Counted from the stretch's first letter, positions 1 through 7,091 are shown. The stretch: 7,765 nt of DNA from Candidatus Sumerlaeota bacterium (GCA_026398575.1 JAPLSP010000013.1:1-7765); one strand, 5' to 3'. The notes: generated by a model from the sequence alone, not told the origin. Numbers and translations are program-made.

Positions 1-140
1 CCGGTTGCGTCGCGCTCACGGTTCGCGGAACCGAATGGGCCGCCACCGGCGCCGTGACCATCCCTGCGCCCAAAGAAGACCTGAACAGCGCCCCCGCGCC
101 CGCGGCAAAGCCGGCGGAATCTAAACCAGCGGCAAAATAG
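1..140 (+). CDS. C-terminal fragment of an unidentified protein
   Basis: An open frame runs from the window edge (first full codon at position 3) to a TAG at 138-140, giving about 45 residues. The first part (GCVALTVRGTEWAATGAVTI) looks like the end of a folded beta-rich domain. The rest is a low-complexity tail rich in Ala, Pro and Lys (APAPAAKPAESKPAAK), as is common at the ends of exported or surface proteins in GC-rich bacteria. The codon composition and the clean stop just before a strong hairpin support a real gene that ends here. Too little is visible to assign a family. It lies 224 bp upstream of the PQQ-like gene and is probably separated from it by the hairpin terminator, so it is likely a different transcription unit. 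Confidence 0.6.
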   Translation, partial: GCVALTVRGTEWAATGAVTIPAPKEDLNSAPAPAAKPAESKPAAK

Positions 141-172
141 CGCCAAGGAAAAATTCAATGCGGCTGGGATGA

Positions 173-211
173 GCGCCAGCTTTTGGAGTAAGGTGGCTTG
201 CCGCCTTCTTT
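173..211 (+). repeat. 39-bp dispersed repeat, copy 1 (left arm of inverted pair)
   Basis: This 39-bp unit begins GCGCCAGCTTTTGGAG and ends GCCGCCTTCTTT. It is the exact reverse complement of 239-277 and is identical to 7713-7751. Three identical copies within 7.7 kb, all outside genes, show a dispersed intergenic repeat family rather than chance. No coding potential is claimed for it. Confidence 0.9.
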
Positions 212-238
212 GTGGCGTTTCAATGGCCTTGGCGCAAA

Positions 239-277
239 AAAGAAGGCGGCAAGCCACCTTACTCCAAAAGCTGGCGC
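239..277 (-). repeat. 39-bp dispersed repeat, copy 2 (right arm of inverted pair)
   Basis: Exact reverse complement of 173-211, 27 bp away from it. On its own strand this copy shares one further base with the copy at 7713-7751 (a G before the GCGCC start), so these two match over 40 bp. A T-rich extension continues past the 39-bp core on its 3' side, as in the right-edge copy. The head-to-head arrangement makes a REP/BIME-like or MITE-like palindrome. Confidence 0.9.
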
Positions 278-364
278 CGTTCCCAGCTGCATACTTTTTT
301 TTTCGGAACATATTGAAAATTGAGATGAAGCGATTTTTCCATACTTATAAATCAGGAGAGGTTT

Positions 365-1675
365 ATGCGTAAGAAGACGATGAATGACCGGGGAAGATGG
401 GTGATCAAAGCTTTTGCAGCGATTGCCTGCTTCTCGATTCTGTGCGCGATCACAGCGCCAGCCGCCGATTGGCCACAGTATCGCGGAGCAAACCAGGACG
501 GAATCTGCACGGAAAAAGTGAATCTGAGCTGGCCGGCTTCCGGACCGAAGGTTATCTGGAAGGTTCCGCTCAAGAATGGCTTCAGCTCGTTTGCGATCAG
601 CGGAAAGAAAGCTTATACTGAAGTCAACTGCGACCTCAACGGCGGGCCGCGTGAAATCCTGGTGGCTCTGGACGCCGACTCAGGCAAGGAACTCTGGTTC
701 GCCGATCTGGACAGCGGCAAGTATAAAAGCGGCGGCGATTCCGGCGCCAAAGACAACAGCGGCGGCGACGGTCCGCGTTCCACGCCAACGGTGAATGACG
801 GCAAGGTTTATGCCTTCACGCAGAATCTTATCCTTTATTGTTTCGACGCGGAAACCGGAAAGAAAATCTGGATCAAGGATTTGATAAAAGAGAACAGCGG
901 ACGCAATGCGGAATGGAACAGCGCCGCTTCGCCCGTTATTGATGGCGACCTGGTTTTCGTCGCCGGAGGCGGCGCCGGCCAGACGTTTCTCGGCATCAAT
1001 AAAAAAGACGGCAAGATTGTCTGGAAGTCCGGGGATGAACACATCACGCATTCGACGCCCGTGGTCGGCACGATTCAGGGCGTGCGCCAGGTGATCTTCT
1101 TCTGTCAAAGCGGATTGGTATCCGTCGCGGCGAAGGATGGCAAAGCCCTGTGGAATTATGGCTTCCCATTCAAGGTTTCAACCGCCATCTCCCCCGTCGT
1201 CTCGGGCGACATTGTTTATTGCTCCGCCGGCTATGGCGTGGGCAGCGCCGCCTGCAAGATCGCAAAGAATGGCGACGCCTTCACCGCCACCGAGCTTTGG
1301 AAAAGCCCCGGCGATCGTCCGGTGGCCAATCACTGGAGCACGCCTGTCTGCAAAGACGGCTATCTCTACGGCATGTTCAGCTTCAAGCAATGGAAGACCG
1401 GCCCCATGAAGTGCGTGGAACTCGCCACGGGCAAAGTCAAATGGGAGCAGCCCGGTTTCGGCCCTGGCAACGTGATCCTCGTCGGCGATAAAATCCTCGC
1501 GCTTTCGGATGACGGGCGGCTCGTGGTCGCCGAGGCTTCGCCATCGGGCTACAAGGAACTGGCGCAGGCAAAAGTCCTGAACGGCAAGTGCTGGACCACG
1601 CCCGCGCTGAGCGATGGCCGCATCTACATTCGCAGCGCCAAAGAAGGCGCCTGCCTCGACGTGAAGGGTGAATAG
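365..1675 (+). CDS. Secreted PQQ-like (BamB-type) beta-propeller protein
   Basis: A 436-residue exported protein. The N-terminus has basic residues, a hydrophobic core (about residues 13-30) and an Ala-Pro-Ala-Ala cleavage region near residues 31-34, a Sec signal peptide. The mature protein opens with DWPQYRGANQDGI (residues 35-47), a hallmark of secreted PQQ-like propellers in planctomycete- and verrucomicrobia-type genomes. Repeated G-K-x-x-W blade motifs place tryptophans at residues 111, 169, 220, 263, 312 and 360, about 50 apart, fitting an eight-blade fold. The sequence resembles the non-enzymatic or uncharacterised PQQ-like group more than true quinoprotein dehydrogenases; cofactor binding is not shown. 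AGGAG (354-358) sits 6 nt before the ATG; the ATG at 380 is a weaker alternative. It is followed after 9 bp by a FAD oxidoreductase gene, so both are probably co-transcribed and extracytoplasmic. The family is clear; substrate and partner are unknown. Confidence 0.9.
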   Translation: MRKKTMNDRGRWVIKAFAAIACFSILCAITAPAADWPQYRGANQDGICTEKVNLSWPASGPKVIWKVPLKNGFSSFAISGKKAYTEVNCDLNGGPREILVALDADSGKELWFADLDSGKYKSGGDSGAKDNSGGDGPRSTPTVNDGKVYAFTQNLILYCFDAETGKKIWIKDLIKENSGRNAEWNSAASPVIDGDLVFVAGGGAGQTFLGINKKDGKIVWKSGDEHITHSTPVVGTIQGVRQVIFFCQSGLVSVAAKDGKALWNYGFPFKVSTAISPVVSGDIVYCSAGYGVGSAACKIAKNGDAFTATELWKSPGDRPVANHWSTPVCKDGYLYGMFSFKQWKTGPMKCVELATGKVKWEQPGFGPGNVILVGDKILALSDDGRLVVAEASPSGYKELAQAKVLNGKCWTTPALSDGRIYIRSAKEGACLDVKGE

Positions 1676-1684
1676 GAAAATCGC

Positions 1685-3511
1685 GTGAAGCGATCATCGC
1701 TGATATCATCGCTGTTTCTTTTAATGGCTTCCGTGGCCGCCGCCGAGGAGGCGCGGCAGGTTTTGATGGAGGCCGAGAGTTTCCGCGAGACGGGCGGATG
1801 GGTGGTGGATCAGCAATTCATGGATGTCATGGGGTCGCCGTATCTTCTGGCGCATGGCCTTGGCAAGCCGTGCGCCAATGCGAAGACAACCGTCTCTTTT
1901 CCGTCGCCGGGGAAATACCGCCTCTGGGTGCGCGCCAAAGATTGGGTACCCGAGCCGGCCTGGGCGCCGGGGCAATTCCAAGTTATCATTGACGGCAAGC
2001 CCGTCGCGGAGACCTTTGGCGCGAAGGGCGACGGCGCATGGATCTGGCAGGACGGCGGAACGATTGACGTCGCCAGCAAGGAAGTCGCCGTCGAATTGCG
2101 CGATTTGACCGGCTTCGATGGCCGCTGCGACGCGCTTTACTTCACGACCGACCTCAACGCCCGCCCTCCGGAAAAAGCCGGCGAAGAAATGACCCGCTGG
2201 CGCGAGACGTTGCTCGGCCTCAATCAGCCGCCGGCCTCAGCGGGCGCCTTCGATGTCGTGGTAGTGGGCGGCGGCCTTGCGGGATGCTCGGCGGCCATCG
2301 CCGCCGCGCGCCTCGGATGCAAGGTGGCGCTGGCGCAAGACCGCCCGGTCCTTGGCGGAAACAACAGTCCTGAGATCAGAGTTCATCTCGGTCCGTGGGG
2401 AATTCCCGGAACGCTGATCGCCCCTGAAATCTCAGGTGATTATGCCAATAAACCCTCCGACCCAAAGTGGTGGGACCCGGTCAATGGTCCGGTCGAGGCT
2501 GCGGCCAAACAACGCCAACAAACCGTGGACGCCGAAAAAAACATCAAGCAGTTCCTCGGATGGCGCGTCTTTCGCGCGCAGAAGAAAGGCGACGCCATCG
2601 TCTCCGTGGACGCGCGGAATATTTATACGAACAAGGAACTGCGCTTCACGGCGCCGGTCTTCATTGATTGCACGGGCGATGGATGGATCGGATACTACGC
2701 GGGCGCGGACTTCCGCTATGGTCAGGAAGGGCGCGACGAACACAACGAACCGCTGGCGCCGGAGAAAGCAGTGAAGATGACGCTGGGCGCCTCGCTGTTC
2801 TGGTGTTCGGCCGACGGCGGCCAGCCTTCGTCCTTCCCGGACGTTCCGTGGGCGACGAGTGTCTCGCGGACTCTGGCAGCCACGAGCGGCGACTGGAAAT
2901 GGGAGTACGGGCACTATCGCGACATGATCGGGGAAGCCGAAGAAATTCGCGATTATCTTTTTCGCGCGATCTATGGCGCGTTCGCCACCGCCAAAAAGAA
3001 CAACCCCGCCAAAAACGCCAACCTCGAATTGCGCAACGTCAACTACATCCTCGGCAAGCGCGAATCGCGGCGGCTCATGGGCGACTACATCATGACCCAG
3101 GCCGACAGCTGGGAAAATCTGACGAAGCCCGACAAGGTCGTTCAAGGCGGCAATCCCTTTGACCTTCATGTGCCGACCAAGAATTATGATTTCCAGATTC
3201 AGGTTGATCCGCGCGTCTCGCTGAATGATAGAAAACTTTTCGACGTCCCCTTCCGCTGCCTGTATTCGCGCAATGTGTCGAACCTGATGATGGCGGGACG
3301 ATGCGTCAGCGCGACCCGGATCGCCCATGCGGCCATGCGCATCCAGAACACCGGCGCTCAAGATGGTGTAGCCGTGGGCGCGGCCGCGTTCTTATGCCGC
3401 AAATACAGCGCGACGCCGCGCGGCATTTATCAGAGCCACATTAAAGAACTTCAGGATATCGTCTTCGCCCAAGGCGATTATGCAGCGAGCCTCAAGCCGG
3501 CGGACAAATAG
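1685..3511 (+). CDS. Secreted FAD-dependent oxidoreductase with N-terminal beta-sandwich domain
   Basis: A 608-residue protein with a GTG start; AGGA (1674-1677) overlaps the upstream TAG and gives good spacing. Residues 1-20 are a Sec signal ending AVAAA-EE type (read as SVAAAEE). Residues about 27-160 look like a carbohydrate-binding-type beta-sandwich (VLMEAESF, then YRLWVRAKDW and a VELRDLTGFDGRCDALYF segment). The FAD Rossmann motif is VVVVGGGLAG at residues 191-200. Family signatures of the FAD_oxidored group (PF12831) follow: LGGNNSPEIRV (223-233), DCTGDG (328-333), GKRESRRLMGDY (about 457-468) and LMMAGRCVSATRIAHAAMR (534-552), the C-terminal FAD contact. The length suits the two-domain form. 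Members are usually annotated only as FAD-dependent oxidoreductases, and the substrate is not known. Export of a flavoprotein suggests Tat or post-export cofactor loading, but no twin arginine is visible. Paired with the upstream propeller, 9 bp apart. Confidence 0.92.
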   Translation: MKRSSLISSLFLLMASVAAAEEARQVLMEAESFRETGGWVVDQQFMDVMGSPYLLAHGLGKPCANAKTTVSFPSPGKYRLWVRAKDWVPEPAWAPGQFQVIIDGKPVAETFGAKGDGAWIWQDGGTIDVASKEVAVELRDLTGFDGRCDALYFTTDLNARPPEKAGEEMTRWRETLLGLNQPPASAGAFDVVVVGGGLAGCSAAIAAARLGCKVALAQDRPVLGGNNSPEIRVHLGPWGIPGTLIAPEISGDYANKPSDPKWWDPVNGPVEAAAKQRQQTVDAEKNIKQFLGWRVFRAQKKGDAIVSVDARNIYTNKELRFTAPVFIDCTGDGWIGYYAGADFRYGQEGRDEHNEPLAPEKAVKMTLGASLFWCSADGGQPSSFPDVPWATSVSRTLAATSGDWKWEYGHYRDMIGEAEEIRDYLFRAIYGAFATAKKNNPAKNANLELRNVNYILGKRESRRLMGDYIMTQADSWENLTKPDKVVQGGNPFDLHVPTKNYDFQIQVDPRVSLNDRKLFDVPFRCLYSRNVSNLMMAGRCVSATRIAHAAMRIQNTGAQDGVAVGAAAFLCRKYSATPRGIYQSHIKELQDIVFAQGDYAASLKPADK

Positions 3512-3563
3512 CAATAGCAGCCTTTGCCTGGTGATGCTTCCATGAAAAGCCATTGACCAGTTC

Positions 3564-3593
3564 GTCTGACATTGTTTTGTCTGACATTGTTTT
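3564..3593. repeat. 15-bp tandem duplication
   Basis: GTCTGACATTGTTTT occurs twice back to back (3564-3578 and 3579-3593) and is followed by the first three bases of a third unit. The unit contains GACA...TGTC half-sites. It may be a local duplication by replication slippage or a paired protein-binding site; nothing decides between them. Confidence 0.85.
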
Positions 3594-3724
3594 GTCAATG
3601 CATGAGCAGCAGTTTTTTTGTCGCGGGCTTGGGATAAACCTTGATCGGCGTATGGCTCTTGGATGGGCTGTGGGTAAGGGAGCTGGCTTTCTCGGGAGCT
3701 ATGGGAAATGAATGGAATGCACTC

Positions 3725-3763
3725 GCCGGCAGGGATGCCGGCGCTCCCAGTGGCGCTCCCAGT
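3725..3763. repeat. GCCGGC hairpin plus 12-bp tandem repeat
   Basis: GCCGGC (3725-3730) and GCCGGC (3737-3742) form a 6-bp stem around AGGGAT. Overlapping the second arm, GGCGCTCCCAGT is present twice in tandem (3740-3751 and 3752-3763). The layout resembles the dispersed GCC-rich intergenic repeats of PVC-type genomes; that resemblance is from memory, not from a search. Confidence 0.7.
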
Positions 3764-3837
3764 AACGCAAAAAAGGCTCGACACCCCTCCAGATTCAGAC
3801 TAAATAAAGCCGCTTTGAGGAATGCGCCTGAAATCTT

Positions 3838-3856
3838 GGCGCCTGTCGGTGGCGCC
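3838..3856. repeat. Short GGCGCC hairpin upstream of the lipoprotein gene
   Basis: GGCGCC at 3838-3843 and again at 3851-3856 can pair across a 7-nt loop, about 40 bp before the lipoprotein start. The unit itself is palindromic, so either copy could also be a protein site. It has no T tract after it and is not called a terminator. Confidence 0.4.
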
Positions 3857-3894
3857 TGCCATTGATCTTTCGATTTTATTGAGGATGGTATTGC

Positions 3895-4515
3895 ATGTTG
3901 GTTAAAAAGTTGATTCCACTGCTCCTTATAGCTCCGCTCCTGGCCGTTGCCGGATGTGGAAGTCCATGGGCCGGCATCGGAACGCAGCGAACGGCGATGG
4001 AACAAATGCTGCTCAGCGTTGCGGCGGACCGCGCGCTGTCGCTGGGTGATCTGCCGATTGACGGCAAGAAAGTTTTCCTGGACACGGCTTATCTTAATAC
4101 ATACGACAAGGAATACGTCATCAGCAGTTTCCGTAGCGCGGTCAGCGGCAGAGCGAACATAACAACGAATGCGGAAACGGCTGAGATCATTGTGGAGCCG
4201 CGGTGCGGAACGCTGGCGATTGATAAATCGGAATTGTTGTTTGGCATTCCCGCCATGCCGATACCGCTGGGGGGCATCGGCGAAACCCCCGTAAGAACTC
4301 CGGAAATCGCTTTTTTCAAGTTTGGCTCCTATCTGTCGCGCGCCAAATTCAACACTTTCGCTTACGCCAGAGACACGCGCAAGTATCTGGGCGGCACGGG
4401 CACGCAATACGCGGAAGCGCATTTCACCGTGTGGATTTTCTTCTTCATCCCGTTTACAAGCTCGGATTTTTTAAGCGACTACCAGAAAATCAAACGCAAG
4501 CCGACTATACCATAA
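3895..4515 (+). CDS. Small outer-membrane-type lipoprotein, DUF6655-like
   Basis: A 206-residue lipoprotein. Two lysines at positions 4-5, a Leu/Ile/Ala-rich core and the lipobox V18-A19-G20-C21 mark signal peptidase II processing; Gly at +2 suggests outer-membrane sorting. The mature part starts GCGSPWAGIGTQRTAMEQ, then DGKKVFLDTAYL, a YVISSFRSA helix and GIPAMPIPLG (residues 117-126). This order (GT-x-RTA-x-EQ, VxLDT-x-YL, YVISSxR, GIPAMPIPL) matches my memory of the planctomycete-type lipoprotein family DUF6655, whose function is unknown. Near the C-terminus is an aromatic hydrophobic stretch (FTVWIFFFIPF, 177-187), possibly a buried strand or membrane contact. GAGG at 3881-3884 lies 10 nt before the ATG. 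The stop is 4 bp from the next start, so the product is probably made together with the DUF2298 membrane protein. The lipoprotein call is strong; the family name is moderate. Confidence 0.85.
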   Translation: MLVKKLIPLLLIAPLLAVAGCGSPWAGIGTQRTAMEQMLLSVAADRALSLGDLPIDGKKVFLDTAYLNTYDKEYVISSFRSAVSGRANITTNAETAEIIVEPRCGTLAIDKSELLFGIPAMPIPLGGIGETPVRTPEIAFFKFGSYLSRAKFNTFAYARDTRKYLGGTGTQYAEAHFTVWIFFFIPFTSSDFLSDYQKIKRKPTIP

Positions 4516-4519
4516 TCCT

Positions 4520-6862
4520 TTGATTCCCGAATTCCTCGCCTCTGTCGTATTGATTCTCCCGGCATGGATCATCATGCTGGCGGTAGCCTGGCTATGCTGG
4601 CCGCTGGGCATGATGGCGGGCGCTTCGCTGCCGGATCGCGGCTACGTCCTCGGAAAAATTTTTGGCCTCTGGCTCATCGCGGCGCTCCAATGGCTGTTTT
4701 CCGCCCTGGCATTCCGCAATAGCGCCGGCTTGACGTTGTGCCTGATGGCCGGCGTCGGCGCGCTGGCGTGGGCGTCTTTCTGGAACAGCGCGGCGCCGCG
4801 GCGGATGATCGAAAAAATCAAGCTGACATTCTGGATCGAAGTCCTGGTCCTCGTGGTCATGGTGGCGGGCGTTTATCTGCGCGCGATGAATCCGGCCATC
4901 ACCTGGAATCCCGAAGGATGGGGCGCGGAGAAGTGCACCGATTTCTCGTGGTACAACGCCTCGCTGCGCGCCGAGCACGCCCCCCCTTATTCCCCGTGGC
5001 TCGCCGGCGTAAAACCGAATTATTACTATCTGGGACACTGGCTGTGGGCCACGTGGTTCCGGGTATCCGGCATCGCGCCGGGGGTGGACTATAATCTGGC
5101 GCTGGCGGCGTTGATGGGATTGACCGTCGCGGGCGTCTTCAGCCTCGGGCTTGCCCTGACGGGAAAAGCGCGATGGGCATTGCTGGCCGTCGTGCTGCTC
5201 GTTGTCGGCGGCAATCTGCATCCGGCGCTTCAACTCGGGAGAGGAATCATGAACGGCGGCTGGCAGGGGCTGGCCGGCGCCTGGAATGGATTCGATTGGT
5301 GGGGGTGTTCGCGCTCCAGCACGGAAGAAATATTCGAATTTCCAGCCTTCAGCTTCCTGCTGGGCGATCTTCACGCCCACGTCTCCGCACTGCCTTTGAC
5401 GTTGGCGGCGCTCATGGCGCTGCTGCACCTGGAGCGCATCTGGCGCCTCGCGGGGGGCAATCTGCGGGAGCGCTCGGCTCAATGCGCGGGCGCGATGCTG
5501 GCGCTCGCGGGGATCAGCGGTTTTCTGATGTGCGCCAATAGCTGGGACGCGGTCAGCATCAGTATCCTGGGCGCGCTGGCGGCCGTTATTGGCGCGATTG
5601 CCTTCGCATACCGCCCGCCAAGGGATGCTCTGGTCCGTCTGGGATGGCTGGCGCTGGGCTTTGCGGCGGCGGTGATCATCGCACAGCTCACTTTCTGCAA
5701 AGGCTACATCACGCCTGTTTATTCCGCCCCCGTGTCCTTCGATCTGCTGGGCCGTCATTTCAGCATCGCCTGGCCGCTGGCATTGACGCCGCGCGAACTG
5801 CGAACCACGCTGGCGGATTTTCTGGCGCGATATGGTCTGATCCTGCTTCCATTGGTTCTTTCCACCGCGCCGCGGCTGTGGAAGGAATGGCTTTGCCTCG
5901 AAGCGCCGAAGCGATGGTTCTGGGTTCTGGCGGCGGCGCTGGGTTGGCTCAGCGTCACGCTTTGGCTCGGCGTGGCCATGCCCGCTTTTGCGGCGCTGGG
6001 GGCGTGGTTGTTTTGGAAAGCGTGGGCCAGGCCGGGCGCCTCGCTGGAGGAAGTCTTCGCGGCCATGCTGGTGGCGGCAGGCGCCGTGCTGGCGATTGGA
6101 TGCGAGCTGGTGTATCTGGATGATATTTTCGCCGAGGCCAACGCCCGCATCAATACCGTTTTCAAGATCCATTATTTCATCTGGACCGCCTGGACGCTGG
6201 CGGCGGTTTGGGCATGGACGCGTCTGTTCGAAAATGAGAAGCGCAAATGGCCGGCGGCATTGGCGCTGGGCGGCGTCGTGGCGCTGGCGCTGCTCTACCC
6301 CATCGCCGGATTGCACATCCGCTCCTTTGCGCGCCGCCTGGAAGTCCCCAACGGCCTCTCGATCATGCAGCAGCGCCAGTTCGAACTGGACGGCGTGCTG
6401 GCGGCCAGTTTGTGGGGATTGGATCGCGAAGAGATTGAGGCGATTGACTGGCTGCGAACACAAACACCGGGCCAAATCTTTGTCTGCGAGGCGGGCGGCG
6501 ACGCCTATTCAAAAGCGGGACGCTTCGCCACCTTTGCGGGAACCTGCGCTCCATTGGCGTGGGATCAGCACGTGCGCGCCTGGCAGGGACCTGGCGTGGA
6601 GAATATGATCGTCTATCGCACGGAGATGCTGAAGGCGCTGTATTCCGGCGCGAATATTCCCTGGGCGCTCAAGGAATTGAAGCGCTTCAATTTTCGCTAT
6701 CTTGTGGTGGGGGACCTGGAGCGCCAGACGTATGGCCCCTTGGGCGCGGAAACGCTGGCGCTCGAAGCGATTCCCATGTTCAAGCGCGGCGCCGTCGCCA
6801 TTTACGCAATGGATGATCTGATGGACCGGTTCAAAGAAGTGAGCCCGGCGCCCGAACGCTAA
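4520..6862 (+). CDS. DUF2298 (YYY-motif) multi-pass membrane protein, glycosyltransferase-like
   Basis: A 780-residue, very hydrophobic integral membrane protein matching the DUF2298 / Chlor_Arch_YYY family in its single-domain class (usually 700-900 residues). Motifs in order: LPDRGYVLGK near residue 36, EKCTDFSWYN (137-146), NYYYLGHW (167-174, the naming motif), EFPAFSFLLGDLHAH (273-287), NSWD (340-343), ELVYLDD (529-535), RINTVFKIHYF (543-553) and a soluble C-terminal part with CEAGGDAYS (656-664) and WDQHVRAW (681-688). The acidic and His residues in membrane-edge loops, with the periplasmic-type tail, recall GT-C glycosyltransferases; activity is unproven. The start is TTG, 4 bp after the lipoprotein stop and without a visible Shine-Dalgarno site; no ATG, GTG or other TTG is available upstream to the in-frame stop at 4472-4474. 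Met19 (4574) is the first ATG but would cut the first membrane helix. Translational coupling is inferred. Confidence 0.92.
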   Translation: MIPEFLASVVLILPAWIIMLAVAWLCWPLGMMAGASLPDRGYVLGKIFGLWLIAALQWLFSALAFRNSAGLTLCLMAGVGALAWASFWNSAAPRRMIEKIKLTFWIEVLVLVVMVAGVYLRAMNPAITWNPEGWGAEKCTDFSWYNASLRAEHAPPYSPWLAGVKPNYYYLGHWLWATWFRVSGIAPGVDYNLALAALMGLTVAGVFSLGLALTGKARWALLAVVLLVVGGNLHPALQLGRGIMNGGWQGLAGAWNGFDWWGCSRSSTEEIFEFPAFSFLLGDLHAHVSALPLTLAALMALLHLERIWRLAGGNLRERSAQCAGAMLALAGISGFLMCANSWDAVSISILGALAAVIGAIAFAYRPPRDALVRLGWLALGFAAAVIIAQLTFCKGYITPVYSAPVSFDLLGRHFSIAWPLALTPRELRTTLADFLARYGLILLPLVLSTAPRLWKEWLCLEAPKRWFWVLAAALGWLSVTLWLGVAMPAFAALGAWLFWKAWARPGASLEEVFAAMLVAAGAVLAIGCELVYLDDIFAEANARINTVFKIHYFIWTAWTLAAVWAWTRLFENEKRKWPAALALGGVVALALLYPIAGLHIRSFARRLEVPNGLSIMQQRQFELDGVLAASLWGLDREEIEAIDWLRTQTPGQIFVCEAGGDAYSKAGRFATFAGTCAPLAWDQHVRAWQGPGVENMIVYRTEMLKALYSGANIPWALKELKRFNFRYLVVGDLERQTYGPLGAETLALEAIPMFKRGAVAIYAMDDLMDRFKEVSPAPER

Positions 6863-6872
6863 GTACTCATAT

Positions 6873-6900
6873 TCGTAAATACGATGACATAAAATCATCG
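6873..6900. repeat. Two overlapping, mutually exclusive small hairpins after the DUF2298 gene
   Basis: TCGTA (6873-6877) pairs with TACGA (6880-6884), and CGATGA (6882-6887) pairs with TCATCG (6895-6900). They share bases, so only one can form at a time. No T tract follows. TACTCAT also appears on both sides (6864-6870 and 6905-6911). This may be an operator-like or weak terminator region; function unknown. Confidence 0.4.
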
Positions 6901-6938
6901 CAAATACTCATGTAGGAAGAGAAGATTCATGCGGATAG

Positions 6939-7002
6939 GAGCGCATTGCTCTCGTCCCTTAGACAGGAATACGTCCCTGAATTTATGACTCAGATCACTA
7001 AG
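6939..7002 (-). repeat. 64-bp inverted repeat, left arm
   Basis: Read on the minus strand, this segment matches 7642-7705 on the plus strand without gaps at 47 of 64 positions by hand count. The outer 22 bp (6939-6960) match at 20 of 22, including an exact 11-bp end GCAATGCGCTC. The two arms face each other around the CpxP-like gene, with the best-conserved end outermost. Confidence 0.6.
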
Positions 7003-7021
7003 GGCGGGATCAAATGATCAA

Positions 7022-7052
7022 TTGACTCTTCACCCCGCGAGAGGGTTAACAT
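7022..7052 (+). promoter_or_regulatory. Possible sigma-70-like promoter for the CpxP-like gene
   Basis: TTGACT at 7022-7027 matches five of six -35 positions. TAACAT at 7047-7052 is a weak -10 (four of six), with 19-bp spacing, longer than the preferred 17. Transcription would start near the hairpin at 7055-7071. It is the best pair seen in this gap but remains tentative. Confidence 0.25.
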
Positions 7053-7054
7053 TG

Positions 7055-7071
7055 CCCTGCATATTGCAGGG
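7055..7071 (+). promoter_or_regulatory. Hairpin just upstream of the CpxP-like gene's ribosome binding site
   Basis: CCCTGCA (7055-7061) and TGCAGGG (7065-7071) form a perfect 7-bp stem around a TAT loop. It lies 6 bp before the AAAGGA ribosome binding site (7078-7082) of the gene starting at 7092. It could tune mRNA stability or translation, or be a dyad operator. No function is shown. Confidence 0.45.
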
Positions 7072-7091
7072 GCATTAAAGGAAATATCTCC

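Larger units (their letters stand above)
158..303 (+). terminator. Very long hairpin plus T9 tract, repeat-derived probable terminator
   Basis: Positions 158-211 pair with 239-292. Each arm is 54 nt, with three mismatches (170-172 against 278-280), one G-T wobble (162/288) and an otherwise perfect stem. The loop is the 27 nt from 212 to 238. Two bases after the stem comes a run of nine T's (295-303). This has the form of a rho-independent terminator for the gene ending at 140, though the stem is several times longer than usual, which points to an inverted pair of a dispersed repeat taken over as a terminator. No terminator function is proven. Confidence 0.6.
3512..3894. other. 383-bp gene-free interval rich in short repeats
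   Basis: No convincing gene was found here on either strand; open frames crossing it have no start signals or family features. It separates the FAD oxidoreductase gene from the lipoprotein gene. It holds a 15-bp tandem duplication (3564-3593), a GCCGGC hairpin followed by a 12-bp tandem repeat (3725-3763), and a GGCGCC hairpin (3838-3856). A T7 run at 3613-3619 lacks a strong stem in front of it, so no terminator is called. The promoter of the lipoprotein unit must lie here or further upstream, but no clear -35/-10 pair was seen. Confidence 0.7.

Noticed and set aside
313..351. Promoter-like TTGAAA (313-318) and TATAAA (346-351) before the PQQ-like gene
   Set aside because: The spacing is 27 bp, too long for a sigma-70 promoter, and transcription would start inside the ribosome binding site.
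169..372. 67-residue open frame across the left hairpin
   Set aside because: Most of it is the inverted repeat translated through both arms; it has no ribosome binding site and overlaps the start of the PQQ-like gene.
2432..3361. 309-residue minus-strand open frame opposite the FAD oxidoreductase gene
   Set aside because: It lies wholly inside a gene with strong family motifs; the frame is open because of GC-rich codon bias, and its translation shows no recognisable domain.
3613..3619. T7 run as a terminator after the FAD oxidoreductase gene
   Set aside because: No stable GC-rich stem lies directly before it; only a 3-bp pairing was found.
3564..3763. Short repeats read as a CRISPR array
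   Set aside because: The units are tandem without spacers, are of different sequences and occur only twice each; no cas gene is present.
3595..4422. 275-residue minus-strand open frame over the repeat-rich gap and the lipoprotein gene
   Set aside because: It overlaps most of a well-supported lipoprotein gene and runs through repeats; no start signal or family features.
4592..6475. 627-residue minus-strand open frame opposite the DUF2298 gene
   Set aside because: Very rich in Arg, Gln and Pro with no domain signs, a typical antisense shadow of a hydrophobic GC-rich gene.
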